A stretch of 64,000 nt of DNA from an uncultured Bacilli bacterium. Its GTDB lineage: Bacteria > Bacillota_I > Bacilli_A > RFN20 > CAG-826. Both the position numbers and the translations under genes were made by a program. Shown here piece by piece: positions 24,790 to 34,141 of the stretch; within the stretch, counting starts at the first letter, position 1; every line of letters starts with the position of its first letter. Below the pieces are notes generated by a model, which searched no databases, was not told the DNA's origin, and saw only the letters and a program-made list of their open reading frames with translations. Location of the stretch: NCBI GenBank assembly GCA_944363525.1, contig CALVUF010000006.1:60070-124069 (forward strand). Reading direction: 5' to 3'.

Positions 24790-27045
24790 ATGAGAAAACC
24801 GAACCTCCTTCTATTATTAAGCGCCTGTGCCTTAGCCTCCTGCGGCGGCCCAAGCACCTCCACTACCTCCCCGAGTCAAAGCACGCCATCGGAAAGCCAA
24901 CCCACCTTGACCAAGGAAGGAATATTGGAAACCCTCCAGGGCAACATCGGCTTCAAAGGGACCCTTCTTATCGACGTAAGTAACGGTGAAGAAGTCACTA
25001 ATGACCTCGCCGGCTATATCGGGACGGACGAATACTATCTCGAGGAAGAAGGCAACGACCCAGTCCATTATCACCATAATGATAAAGGCGAGGCCCTTGC
25101 CCCGACCATGCAGCCGGACAATACCGTCCTCCTCGATCCCGTCATCGATTATGACATCGAGCTGAATCCCGTCCCGGTTCTTTACGAAGAGCTGGTCGTA
25201 AACCCCTTCGCCGACCTAACCGTCGATGATTTACAAGCCAAAGGCGAGCAATACGTCATCGATTTAAACGAGGACGAGGAGAAGCAGATGATATTCGGGG
25301 CCATGTTCACCCAATATAGCGACGTCCCCATTAAGACCATCAATATCACCGCCGATGGCGATAACCTTTCTTTGCAATTGAAGTCCTCGGTCATCTTCAC
25401 CAGCGTCGGCCTCTTCTATGCCGAAGCGAACGTCGATATCGTGAGCAAAGACGAGGCTTTCGACGAGTTGGCCCCTTATCCGACCCTAGCGGAACACGCC
25501 GCCTTGAAGGAGGCTTTCGCCGAATTGAAGAAAGGCAACTACACCTTAACCTACTTCGACGATGACCTGACCGAAGACAACGCCGATTACTCAGCGACCA
25601 TCTCAGCTTCCGACACTCTCCTTCTTATCGAGGAGAAGGTCGGCGACAAAGAGCAATCAAGCGGCTATTTCAAAACATCCGCCACCGAGATCACCCCAAT
25701 CAAACTAAGCGAGGACAAAAAGCAGATCATCGGGACCGGTCGGCCCGAAAACGGAACCATCACTTCTAAGCTCCCCGATTATTCCTTAGCCGCCGAGTTC
25801 TACCTCCCCCAAGGCAATGGCGTCTATCTCCTTGACCCGATCATGTCGGCCTACGCCTATCTTAACGATCCGGCCTATCCAGTCGATTCCTCGATTGAGA
25901 TTATGGATCCCGGCTCACTTCAATTCTCCATCGTCGACTCCGGGTACCATATTGAGTACACCTACGATTACACCTTCGGGGCTTTGGCCTATAAAGGCAA
26001 AGTCACCATGGACATCACCAAAGTCGGAACAACCACCGCGGCCTATGACGCGGATGATTACGTCGATTACGTCGCCCCGGCCAGTTGGGAAAGCCTCGGG
26101 GCCGCAGAAGGGCTGAAAGCTTGGGTCGGCGATGACCCCTCGATCCTGCCTTTCCCGAGCGAATCGATGGGCTTCAGCACCGTTGAGTTCCAGAACACTC
26201 CCGAATACTTTGGAATCTACGCCACCCCTTTCGAAGACAGCGAGATTGAAGACGCCAAGCAAGCCTATGTGACCGCCCTTAAGTCCGCCGGCTGGACCGA
26301 GCGCGGCATCGATATCTGGGGCACCAATTCGTTCCAATACCAAATTGGGGAAAAGACCGCCCATGTCTCGATTGGCGAATACCTTGGCGCCGTCACCATC
26401 TACCTATACCCGATGTCGGCCAACAACGATTTAGCCAACCTCTTGACCAACACCTTGATGATCGACCCGAACTCGACCGTCCATATGGAGATCAAGGACA
26501 CCACTTACCTCAATTACGGAGCCGATAACCAGTCGGTTAAATCGGAGAAATCCTATGTTTACGACGTCAAGTGGACCAACAATTCCGAATACTACAAGCA
26601 GGTAGAGAACGGAACCATCGTCAAAGACAACTACTATTTGCCCAAAGACGGTCAGGACGAATTGGATATCTACGAAAACAAGGATGGGGTCTATGTCGAT
26701 TCCGGCGCCGATACCCCGTCGAGCTTTGAGATGTCCCTCTTCTCTTGGAAGGATTGCACCGGCCACTCCGGCGACATCTTCACCACCGCCCAAGAGAACG
26801 TCTATTCGGTCGAAGGCGATTCCCTCACCCGGATGATCTATGTCATCGGTTATGGCGAAGACCGTTACGATGCCGACGATTTCGGCGGCAAAGCCGAAGC
26901 GACCCTCTCGACAGACAAGAAATCGTTCACCGTCGAAGCCAGCAAGGTTTATGAAGAGAACGCCCGCGGCGAAACCCGGGTCGTCACCCTCGAGATTGCT
27001 GTCTCCGATATCGGCTCAACCATCGTGGCTTTGCCAACGAAGTAA
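24790..27045 (+). CDS. Surface lipoprotein, paralogue of the 902-residue lipoprotein
   Basis: A 751-residue lipoprotein: signal peptide with lipobox ALASC (Cys18), Ser/Thr/Pro linker to about residue 40, then a domain (about 45-250) clearly homologous to residues 60-260 of the lipoprotein at 29555-32263 (GFKGTL...GYIGTDEYY; VVNPFADLTVDDL; ELAPYPT). At about 440-550 lies a module (FGIYATPFEDSEIEDAKQAYVTALKSAGWTE...) with a counterpart at the end of the 716-residue lipoprotein. AAAGGAAG precedes the ATG and a good terminator follows. The protein is acidic. Function unknown; likely an abundant surface protein of this lineage. Confidence 0.75.
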   Translation: MRKPNLLLLLSACALASCGGPSTSTTSPSQSTPSESQPTLTKEGILETLQGNIGFKGTLLIDVSNGEEVTNDLAGYIGTDEYYLEEEGNDPVHYHHNDKGEALAPTMQPDNTVLLDPVIDYDIELNPVPVLYEELVVNPFADLTVDDLQAKGEQYVIDLNEDEEKQMIFGAMFTQYSDVPIKTINITADGDNLSLQLKSSVIFTSVGLFYAEANVDIVSKDEAFDELAPYPTLAEHAALKEAFAELKKGNYTLTYFDDDLTEDNADYSATISASDTLLLIEEKVGDKEQSSGYFKTSATEITPIKLSEDKKQIIGTGRPENGTITSKLPDYSLAAEFYLPQGNGVYLLDPIMSAYAYLNDPAYPVDSSIEIMDPGSLQFSIVDSGYHIEYTYDYTFGALAYKGKVTMDITKVGTTTAAYDADDYVDYVAPASWESLGAAEGLKAWVGDDPSILPFPSESMGFSTVEFQNTPEYFGIYATPFEDSEIEDAKQAYVTALKSAGWTERGIDIWGTNSFQYQIGEKTAHVSIGEYLGAVTIYLYPMSANNDLANLLTNTLMIDPNSTVHMEIKDTTYLNYGADNQSVKSEKSYVYDVKWTNNSEYYKQVENGTIVKDNYYLPKDGQDELDIYENKDGVYVDSGADTPSSFEMSLFSWKDCTGHSGDIFTTAQENVYSVEGDSLTRMIYVIGYGEDRYDADDFGGKAEATLSTDKKSFTVEASKVYEENARGETRVVTLEIAVSDIGSTIVALPTK

Positions 27046-27064
27046 GGCTCACCACCAACATCCT

Positions 27065-27090
27065 GGCTGCTCAATCCGGGCAGCCTTTTT
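27065..27090 (+). terminator. Terminator of the 751-residue lipoprotein gene
   Basis: Stem GGCTGC/GCAGCC (27065-27070/27080-27085) with a 9-nt loop, followed by TTTTT, 20 bp past the stop codon. Confidence 0.75.
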
Positions 27091-27141
27091 GTTTAGGTAT
27101 GATGCAAATAATCCGCAAAAGCTAAATAAATGATTTAAAAA

Positions 27142-27161
27142 GCCGCCCCGAATGGGACGGC
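27142..27161 (-). terminator. Terminator of the SHOCT membrane protein gene
   Basis: On the minus strand GCCGTCCC/GGGGCGGC with a 4-nt loop and G-U pairing is followed by TTTTTAAAT. Confidence 0.75.
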
Positions 27162-27182
27162 GAATAGACTAACTTAAACGAC

Positions 27183-27785
27183 TTACTTGGTGAGGTCGTC
27201 TTTCTTCTTGACCGGTTTGGTCTCGATGCCGAGGATAGCCGCCCGCTTGGTCTGGTATTCCTCTTCGGTGATGATGCCATTTTCAAGGAGGCCATGCCAC
27301 TTGATGAGGGATTGGATCTTCTCATCGTTGTCGGGATCATGGGAATCGCCCTTAGTAGACACCCCGGCGAAGGCCCGGAGCCCCCAGAGGATAAGCGCGA
27401 TGAAGTAAACGATCGCCCCGATGAAGCCGAGGATCATGCTGATGGAGATGGCTTCCGGATCAGCGGAGGCGCTGCCAAGGCCCGACATATCCTCAGCGAT
27501 GAGGAAGCGGGAGCTGGCGGCGAAGACGACGACGTTCGCGGCCAATAACATGCCGACGCCGACGGTCTTGACGGTCCCTTTGCCTTTGCTGAGGTAAAGG
27601 CCGAAGCCGACGCAGAGGGCGAGGACGATCATGAAGACGCCCAAGACGCTGAAGATGGTTCCGTAGGTCAATAGGCCCGGGACGCCGGCGCTTTCGTCGA
27701 TGAGATAGGAAAAGGCGAAGGCGCAGAGGATGAGGACGGTCGAGACGATCACGAGGATATGCTCGACCAAGCTGAGTTTTTTCAT
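27183..27785 (-). CDS. Four-helix membrane protein with C-terminal SHOCT domain
   Basis: A 200-residue protein with four hydrophobic segments (about 10-30, 40-62, 75-95 and 115-137) and a cytoplasmic SHOCT motif near the C-terminus (KIQSLIKWHGLLENGIITEEEYQTKRAAILG, spanning about 155-185). SHOCT modules are small oligomerisation or membrane-linked regulatory tags. The function is otherwise unknown. It follows the CoA-disulfide reductase gene on the same strand after a 50-bp gap with an AGGAGGAG ribosome site. Own terminator downstream. Confidence 0.72.
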   Translation of the reverse strand: MKKLSLVEHILVIVSTVLILCAFAFSYLIDESAGVPGLLTYGTIFSVLGVFMIVLALCVGFGLYLSKGKGTVKTVGVGMLLAANVVVFAASSRFLIAEDMSGLGSASADPEAISISMILGFIGAIVYFIALILWGLRAFAGVSTKGDSHDPDNDEKIQSLIKWHGLLENGIITEEEYQTKRAAILGIETKPVKKKDDLTK

Positions 27786-27835
27786 TGCAAAACTCCTCCT
27801 TATGGGTCAAATGATACGCCCCCCTCGATTTGTCA

Positions 27836-29452
27836 TCAATAAAAGACGTATCCGCCGCTTAAATGGGAGCACTCGTATCCCTTTTGAGCCAAGATCCGGG
27901 CGGCGATGTAACTTCGGATGGCACTATGGCAAAGCAAGCGAATATGCCGGTCTTTGGGCAATTCGGATAGACGGTCCCGCAATTCGTTGACCGGGATGTT
28001 GATGGCCCCGGCAATGTGGAAGGCGTCGTATTCAGCTTTGGTCCTGACGTCAACTAATAGATTATGGGGATCAGTTTGAATCGATGGTAAGTCTTCCCTA
28101 AAGAACTGCTTGACCCGGCCAGTGAGGATATTCTCGATCATGAAGCCGGCCATATTGATTGGGTCCTTAGCCGAGCCAAAAGGCGGAGCATAAGCCAATT
28201 CAGCGTCTTTTAAGGCTTTATATCCCAACCGGTTCTTAATGACCATCGAAAGGACATCGATCCGTTTATCGACCCCATCCTTACCAACCACCTGGGCCCC
28301 GAGGATCGCCCCTTCATGGTTGAAGAGAACCTTCATAAGCAAGGTACTGGCCCCCGGATAATAGGTCGCGTGGTTGGCTGGGGATAAATAGATTTTGTCA
28401 TAGTCCATCCCCTTGGCCTCGAGCTGCTCTTCGTTAAAGCCAGTCGAGGCGACCGCCAAATCAAAAACCTTGACGATGGAAGTCCCTAAGCCGGAAATGG
28501 CGAACTCCTTTCGACTAGCTAAATAAGAAGCCAGTTCCCGTCCTTCCTTATTGGCTAAGCCAGCTAAAGCGATATAGGCCGGTTCCCCATCGATCCCCGA
28601 CGGTAAAGAAGTCGCATCCCCGATGGCATAGATATCGGGATCACTGGTTTGGAAATGGTTATCGACTTTGATGGTATTCCGGATTCCTAGTTCAAGTCCC
28701 GCTTGTTTGGCCAAGGAAGAAGCCGGGCGAACCCCGACCGCTTGGACCAATAAGTCGGTCGTAAAATTTCCTTTGTCGGTCGCGACTTTGACTTCGTTCA
28801 CTCCATCTTCAATCGCTTCGACTTTGGTATTGGTCATTACCTTAACCCCATGCCGTTCCATCTCCCCTTCCACGAAGCGGGCCATATCGGCATCAAAATT
28901 AGCCAGGCAATGGCTCTTTCCTTCGACCAAGGTGACCTCTAAGCCGGCTTCGACTAAATTCTCTAACGTCTCGACCCCAATGAAACCGCCGCCGACCACG
29001 ATGGCGTTATTCGGTTTATAGGCGGCAAGGAACCCTTGCAGACGGTAAGCATCCTCGACCGTCTTCAGCTCATGGACCCGTTCGGATAAGGGGACAAGGC
29101 GGATGGCTTCGGCCCCGGGTGAGAGGATAAGTTTATCGTAATGGTCAGCCTTGATTGAGCCATCGAGAAGGTTCTTGACCCTGACCGTATGTCCCTTCGG
29201 GTCAATCGAAATCACCTCGGAATGGACATAGACCTCGAGATTGAATCGCTTATGAAGGGAAACCGGGGTCTGCAAGACGAGGTTCTGCTTCTCCTTGATG
29301 GTTCCGGAAAGGAAATAGGGGAGACCGCAGTTGGCGTAGGAAACGAAACCGCTTTTCTCATAGATGACGATCTCGGCCTCTTCGTCCTCTCTCCGTAAAC
29401 GGCAAGCGAAGCTGGCCCCACCGGCCACCCCGCCGACGATGATATAACGCAT
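27836..29452 (-). CDS. CoA-disulfide reductase/NADH oxidase with C-terminal rhodanese domain
   Basis: A 538-residue flavoprotein: N-terminal FAD/NAD(P) pyridine nucleotide-disulfide oxidoreductase of the single-cysteine class (GGVAGGASFACRLRR at the N-terminus; active Cys42 in NCGLPYF), dimerisation domain, and a rhodanese domain (about 465-538, VDVRTKAEYDAFHIAGAINIP) with Cys508 in LCHSAIRS. The architecture matches CoADR-Rhd of Bacillus anthracis, acting on CoA-disulfides, polysulfide or peroxide. The start at 29452 fits the family and has AGGAGG upstream; the frame extends 15 codons further without support. Likely role: thiol redox balance or oxygen/sulfur detoxification in an anaerobe. 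Confidence 0.88.
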   Translation of the reverse strand: MRYIIVGGVAGGASFACRLRREDEEAEIVIYEKSGFVSYANCGLPYFLSGTIKEKQNLVLQTPVSLHKRFNLEVYVHSEVISIDPKGHTVRVKNLLDGSIKADHYDKLILSPGAEAIRLVPLSERVHELKTVEDAYRLQGFLAAYKPNNAIVVGGGFIGVETLENLVEAGLEVTLVEGKSHCLANFDADMARFVEGEMERHGVKVMTNTKVEAIEDGVNEVKVATDKGNFTTDLLVQAVGVRPASSLAKQAGLELGIRNTIKVDNHFQTSDPDIYAIGDATSLPSGIDGEPAYIALAGLANKEGRELASYLASRKEFAISGLGTSIVKVFDLAVASTGFNEEQLEAKGMDYDKIYLSPANHATYYPGASTLLMKVLFNHEGAILGAQVVGKDGVDKRIDVLSMVIKNRLGYKALKDAELAYAPPFGSAKDPINMAGFMIENILTGRVKQFFREDLPSIQTDPHNLLVDVRTKAEYDAFHIAGAINIPVNELRDRLSELPKDRHIRLLCHSAIRSYIAARILAQKGYECSHLSGGYVFY

Positions 29453-29522
29453 GGCGAATAATCCTCCTGTTTGAGCCAATTGTATCGACTGAGACAAACA
29501 ACGCCAAAATAGACGCTTAAAA

Positions 29523-29544
29523 AGCCGCCCTGGATGAGGCGGCT
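29523..29544 (-). terminator. Terminator of the 902-residue lipoprotein gene
   Basis: A 7-bp stem AGCCGCC/GGCGGCT with an 8-nt loop; on the minus strand it is followed by TTTTTAAGCG. Confidence 0.78.
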
Positions 29545-29554
29545 AAGCAAGCAA

Positions 29555-32263
29555 TTATGCTTTGGTGAACTGGACAACGACCGCGTAATCTTCGCTAGTC
29601 AGCGTTATTGTCAACTCGCCATAATCGGCGGCGGACAAATAGTAAGTCACCCCGCCAAACACGGCAGTCGTTTCGAATTCATCATAGACAAATGAACTAG
29701 CCCCAACGCCATCGAGGGTGATACTGCCTTCCTCCCCGAAAACCAAGGTATGGCTTTCCTTGTCGCCAAACATGTTGTTGCCAGTCCAAGTGCCGATCCA
29801 TTCGTCAGGAAAGGTGTTGCCAATAACTGGCTCATCGCCGCCTTCTTGGCTTAGATAGAAGTTAACATCGAGGTCGTAATTGTCGTCGAAGACCCGAATA
29901 TACGGTTCCTCGCTGTCAGGCATGTAGTTGAGGGTATAGTCAAGTTCGCCGATAGTCGCGGAGGCGCTGTCCCAGAAAAAACCAGTGGAGAACTCCAACG
30001 GTTCGTCGAAGGATTCGCCGTCGAGGCTTGCCGTCCCATCAGCATTGATGATAAGGGTATGCTCAATCCCCTCTTCATCAGTCCCTTTCCAGGTGCCAAC
30101 GTATTTCTCGTCGATCGACGGAACGCTGGCCCCGGCTTTGGTCAACTCGACGTAGATCTCCATGCTGTCATCAGCAAGCAAAGCGGTCCCGTCATCGTAG
30201 CAAGTGAAGGTGCAGACCACCCCATCAATGGTCAAGGAAGTCCGCATTGCCCCGGTCAAAGTCGTCGTCCATTCGTCATTATCCACCGGCTCGTCATTGA
30301 CCGTCAGCGACCCATCTTCGCTTACGGCGATGGTATAGCCATCGGCTTCATAGGTCCCGATGATTGACTCGGGGATAGTGACGCTGGCTGATTGCCCTGT
30401 TAATAACGCGCAAACCGAATAGTCCTCGGTATAGAGCAAAACCGCGACCGGGTCATAATAAGATTCGTAGCACATGTAATACGTTGTGCCATCGATGACG
30501 ACGCTGATCTCATCGGGGCCGGTCAAGGCGACGTCGGTCCCTTCTTTCCCGTTAAGGGCGACGGTACCATCCTCACTGATGACCAAGGTGTAATCATCGT
30601 TACTCCAAGTACCGATTAAGGCATCGGGGATGACGACCGCTTCGCTGCCGCCGCTGTCCCGGGTCAAGGTCGTCGGGTAATAATCGCCCTCGGCGGTCAG
30701 CAAAATGTCGTCATAGCTCGGACTATATTCGATCTCGTAAGCATTGCCTTCGGAATCGGTGATCGTGGCAATCAGGTTTCCCCACTCATCTTCGTGAAGC
30801 CCCAACAACTCGGCGGTTTCCCCGTTGAGCGTCGTCTCGTCTTCGCCTATGACCAAGGTATAGCCCCCGCCGGTCCAAGTATCGATCAAGGGAGTCTTAT
30901 CAACGACCGGCACCTTGAATTCGTAATCGATGGTCGCGGTGTCGAATTGCTCGATATCGACCGAGACCCGTTCATGATAGGTCCCGCTTAACCCATAAGT
31001 CAGATAGGTGTAGGAGAAGTTAGTGACGAGTTGGTCTTTGACCGTGATGGTCAGGTCGGAAACGCTTCCCATATAGTAAAGCAAGGAGATGACTTCCGGG
31101 TCCTCAAGGAAGGCGACGGCCGCCTCGATCGCGGTTGGCGCATAACGGTATTGGTAAACGCCTTCGGTTTTCGTCGGGACGAACATCTCGGCCGCGACCA
31201 TGGTCGGCCACGGGAGGACGGCTTCGTTGAATGGCAAGTAATCGCCCATGACCGGTTGCCCGTCGACGATCTCGAAGTAATAATTGTTCCCATCGTCAAA
31301 CAAGGCCCAGCCCCAGTCGTTATCCGAGGTCAATCCCCCATCGGCTTTGAACATGGTGGCGTTATAGGTGATGATTGATTCGCTTGTGGCAACCCCCATC
31401 GTCTCATCGTCCAATGGGGTCATGGTCTTCTTATAGACATAGCCGGTTTCATCACTCGGCCCAGCGGTAGCCATGCTCCAAGCGCCCAAAGCCGCCTCGA
31501 TATCGGCGTGATAACTCTCGGTCGGGAAGGGAGCAAGTTCCTCATGATCAGAGACGGAGGCGATCGTCAGGGTCAGGCTCTGAATCATGTTAGCGATTTC
31601 CCCATATTCCTGATAGGCCGAGACGATTTCCAAGTCGAGGCTTTGGCCATCTTCGCCGATCGCTAGAGTCACCGACGAGACCGCCTCGCGGGAATAAACG
31701 GAGAAGGGACGGGCAAAATCGACCGCTTTGGTGGAAGCGAGCTTGAACGTGCCGTTATCTTCAGTGAAGTCGGTCATCGTCAGATCGATGAACGGGTTGG
31801 CAAAATAATCGTCATAAAGAACGGCTTTGCTGGCGCTGTCCTTAAGCGGGGCGTCGTAAGCGACGTTATCCGACCCCAACTCAATGGCCAAGGCCGTCCC
31901 ATCCTCTTGCTTATAGTAATGGGCATCGGCATAGAAATAATTGTCATCGTCATAATCGCGGAATTCGTAGGAACTTTTCCCAATGAATCCCTCGTTATGG
32001 GTCGTGACGTCATAACCGGTATCTTCCAGCGTCCCAGCGAAATCGATGCCATTGGAAGCAAAACGCTCCAGCAAGGCGTCATCAAAGACCAATGGAACTT
32101 CGGAAGACGAGGAAGAAGAGGATTCCTCCGACCCGGTTCCTGACGAACCCGGATCGGAGGGAGTGGTAACCGGACTCGTGGTCGATGAACTAGAGACCGG
32201 CCCACAGGCGGCCAAGGCCAATAAAGAGGCGGCCAAAGAAACGACAAGTGGTTTTCTGCTCAT
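29555..32263 (-). CDS. Large surface lipoprotein with five tandem beta-repeats
   Basis: A 902-residue lipoprotein: lipobox LAAC (Cys20), Ser/Gly linker to about 55, a domain (about 60-270) homologous to the lipoprotein at 24790-27045 (NPFIDLTMTDF, ELAPFPTE), and a middle region to about 455. The C-terminal half is five repeats of about 80-95 residues, each opening with GTW or a variant, then YTLVI-EDG and a LNG-like turn (WTGGGYTLVIGED; IGTWSNDDYTLVISEDG; IGTYEADGYTIAVSEDG; VGTWKGTDEEG; IGTWTGNNMFG). These look like lipocalin-like or beta-sandwich modules. GAAAGGAG precedes the ATG. Ligand unknown. Confidence 0.75.
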   Translation of the reverse strand: MSRKPLVVSLAASLLALAACGPVSSSSTTSPVTTPSDPGSSGTGSEESSSSSSSEVPLVFDDALLERFASNGIDFAGTLEDTGYDVTTHNEGFIGKSSYEFRDYDDDNYFYADAHYYKQEDGTALAIELGSDNVAYDAPLKDSASKAVLYDDYFANPFIDLTMTDFTEDNGTFKLASTKAVDFARPFSVYSREAVSSVTLAIGEDGQSLDLEIVSAYQEYGEIANMIQSLTLTIASVSDHEELAPFPTESYHADIEAALGAWSMATAGPSDETGYVYKKTMTPLDDETMGVATSESIITYNATMFKADGGLTSDNDWGWALFDDGNNYYFEIVDGQPVMGDYLPFNEAVLPWPTMVAAEMFVPTKTEGVYQYRYAPTAIEAAVAFLEDPEVISLLYYMGSVSDLTITVKDQLVTNFSYTYLTYGLSGTYHERVSVDIEQFDTATIDYEFKVPVVDKTPLIDTWTGGGYTLVIGEDETTLNGETAELLGLHEDEWGNLIATITDSEGNAYEIEYSPSYDDILLTAEGDYYPTTLTRDSGGSEAVVIPDALIGTWSNDDYTLVISEDGTVALNGKEGTDVALTGPDEISVVIDGTTYYMCYESYYDPVAVLLYTEDYSVCALLTGQSASVTIPESIIGTYEADGYTIAVSEDGSLTVNDEPVDNDEWTTTLTGAMRTSLTIDGVVCTFTCYDDGTALLADDSMEIYVELTKAGASVPSIDEKYVGTWKGTDEEGIEHTLIINADGTASLDGESFDEPLEFSTGFFWDSASATIGELDYTLNYMPDSEEPYIRVFDDNYDLDVNFYLSQEGGDEPVIGNTFPDEWIGTWTGNNMFGDKESHTLVFGEEGSITLDGVGASSFVYDEFETTAVFGGVTYYLSAADYGELTITLTSEDYAVVVQFTKA

Positions 32264-32287
32264 AGATGCTCCTTTCGGTGTGGGGTT

Positions 32288-32315
32288 AATATAAAAGGCC
32301 TCGGCATTTTGTAAA
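32288..32315 (-). promoter_or_regulatory. Promoter of the 902-residue lipoprotein gene
   Basis: On the minus strand -35 TTTACA (32310-32315), 16-bp spacer, -10 TATATT (32288-32293), then GAAAGGAG and the start codon. The remaining divergent gap up to the GH13 gene contains a TATAAT (32473-32478) followed by GAAGG for the rightward gene. Confidence 0.5.
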
Positions 32316-32502
32316 GGAAAATGTCAACGGAATGCAAATTGAGCGATATTGCCAAAAAAACGGCAATTAGAATGAACCATTGCAGGGTTTCTTGAGAAAA
32401 CTATCCTAAGAGCAAACCGCAAAGAGGAAGCCTTTCCTTCCAAACCCGGTGACATCCCCCGCCCCACCTCAATATAATTAGCCCCGGAAAGAAGGTAATC
32501 CT

Positions 32503-34092
32503 ATGGCCCATCCAGCGTTCCAAGACGACATCATCTATCAAATCTTTCCCCGTTCCTATAAAGACTCTAACGGCGATGGGATTGGCGACATCCCCGGCAT
32601 CATATCCAAGCTCCCCTATTTGAAGAAGCTCGGTGTCACCGCCATCTGGCTCTCCCCGGTCTTTCTCTCCCCGATGGAGGACATGGGCTATGACATCGCC
32701 GACTATCGCCACATCGATCCCATATTCGGGACTGATGAGGACATGGACGAACTGATTAAGAAAGCCAAGAAAGCCGGCATTGACATCATCATGGACATGG
32801 TTCTCAACCACACCTCCAAGGAGCATAAATGGTTTAAGGAAGCCTCCAAATCAAAGGACAACCCCTACCGGGCCTTCTATATCTGGCGCGATGAGCCGAC
32901 TCCTATCGATTCGACTTTCGGCGGCTCGGCCTGGGAATACAATCCGGCGACCAAAGACTATTACTTCCATCTCTACGCCCCCGGCCAACCCGACCTCAAC
33001 TGGGATTGCGAGGCGATGAGGGAGGCTTTATACGATGCCTGCAACTACTGGCTCGACAAAGGGGTCTATGGCTTCCGGCTCGACGTAATTGAGAACATCG
33101 GCAAGGAGGTTGAACAAGGGATCATTCAAAACGGTCCCCACCTCCACGAACGGCTCCACGAATTGAACCGCAAGACCTTTGGCCGGACCGGCGGCATTTC
33201 CATCGGCGAATGCTGGTGCGCCGACCACGACACCCGCCTCCTCTACACCGACCCGGCGAGGCAAGAGCTCTCGATGGTCTTCCTCTTCAACGATTGGTGC
33301 ACCTTCCATGACAAAGAATTCGGTAAATGGAAATGCCGGCCTTTCAGCCCCAAGGAGTACCGCGACATCATCTACGAACGGCAATCCGGGGACCAAAGCA
33401 AAGCCTGGGATACCCTGTTCTGGAATAACCATGACTTGCCTAGGGCCTTAAACCGTTACGCCAACCTAGAGTATCGCGATCAAGCCGCCAAGATGATGTT
33501 CGCCGCGACCATGTTCCTTCGGGGCACCCCTTTCATCTACCAAGGGGATGAACTGGGGATGGTCAATGGCCATTTCGCCTCGGTTAAGGACTTCCAAGAC
33601 ATCGAGGCCATTAACCATTACCAGATCCTTCAAGACAAGGGGATGAGCAAGGAAGAAGCTAAGGACGCCCTCGATAAGACGGCGAGAGACAACGCGAGAA
33701 TCCCGATGCGCTGGAACAGTCAAAAAGGCTATGGGTTCACGAATGGCAAACCCTGGGTGGACGGGGGCAAAGACCCGGGCCACTCGGTAAGCGAAGAAGA
33801 AAAAGACCCCAATTCGGTCTTAAACTTCTATCGAGCGGCCATCGCCTTATGGAAAGACAAGCAATACCGCGACCTTATCCGCGATGGCGCCTTCTCCCCT
33901 GATTACCTCGAACACGAAGAATGGATCGCCTATTCAAGGATACTTGGCAATCGGAAGCTTCGAGTCATCGCCAACTTCTCTGATCATCCCTACCCAAAGC
34001 CCATCATCGACGGACCGGTCCTCCTACATAACTACGAAGACGACAACGAGGAGTTCCGGCCCTACGAGATTTACGTCTTCCTCAACGAATAA
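32503..34092 (+). CDS. GH13 oligo-1,6-glucosidase/alpha-glucosidase
   Basis: A 529-residue cytosolic GH13 enzyme of the oligo-1,6-glucosidase/dextran glucosidase subfamily. It opens with the YQIFPRSYKDSNGDGIGD barrel start. Catalytic residues are nucleophile D194 in GFRLDVI, acid/base E236 in GECW, and D311 in NNHDLPR. Val195 right after the nucleophile is the residue associated with alpha-1,6 rather than alpha-1,4 preference. It would release glucose from isomaltose-type oligosaccharides. GAAGG lies upstream; the gene is monocistronic with a terminator at 34096-34128. Confidence 0.9.
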   Translation: MAHPAFQDDIIYQIFPRSYKDSNGDGIGDIPGIISKLPYLKKLGVTAIWLSPVFLSPMEDMGYDIADYRHIDPIFGTDEDMDELIKKAKKAGIDIIMDMVLNHTSKEHKWFKEASKSKDNPYRAFYIWRDEPTPIDSTFGGSAWEYNPATKDYYFHLYAPGQPDLNWDCEAMREALYDACNYWLDKGVYGFRLDVIENIGKEVEQGIIQNGPHLHERLHELNRKTFGRTGGISIGECWCADHDTRLLYTDPARQELSMVFLFNDWCTFHDKEFGKWKCRPFSPKEYRDIIYERQSGDQSKAWDTLFWNNHDLPRALNRYANLEYRDQAAKMMFAATMFLRGTPFIYQGDELGMVNGHFASVKDFQDIEAINHYQILQDKGMSKEEAKDALDKTARDNARIPMRWNSQKGYGFTNGKPWVDGGKDPGHSVSEEEKDPNSVLNFYRAAIALWKDKQYRDLIRDGAFSPDYLEHEEWIAYSRILGNRKLRVIANFSDHPYPKPIIDGPVLLHNYEDDNEEFRPYEIYVFLNE

Positions 34093-34095
34093 AGC

Positions 34096-34128
34096 AAAAG
34101 GCGAGCCCGATTGCCGAGCCCGCCTTTT
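34096..34128. terminator. Bidirectional terminator between convergent GH13 and acyl-CoA synthetase genes
   Basis: Outer arms AAAAGGCG (34096-34103) and CGCCTTTT (34121-34128) pair perfectly. The 17-nt interior is GC-rich and repetitive (GAGCCCG twice). T-runs occur on both strands. Confidence 0.7.
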
Positions 34129-34141
34129 TAAGTTGAAGAGA

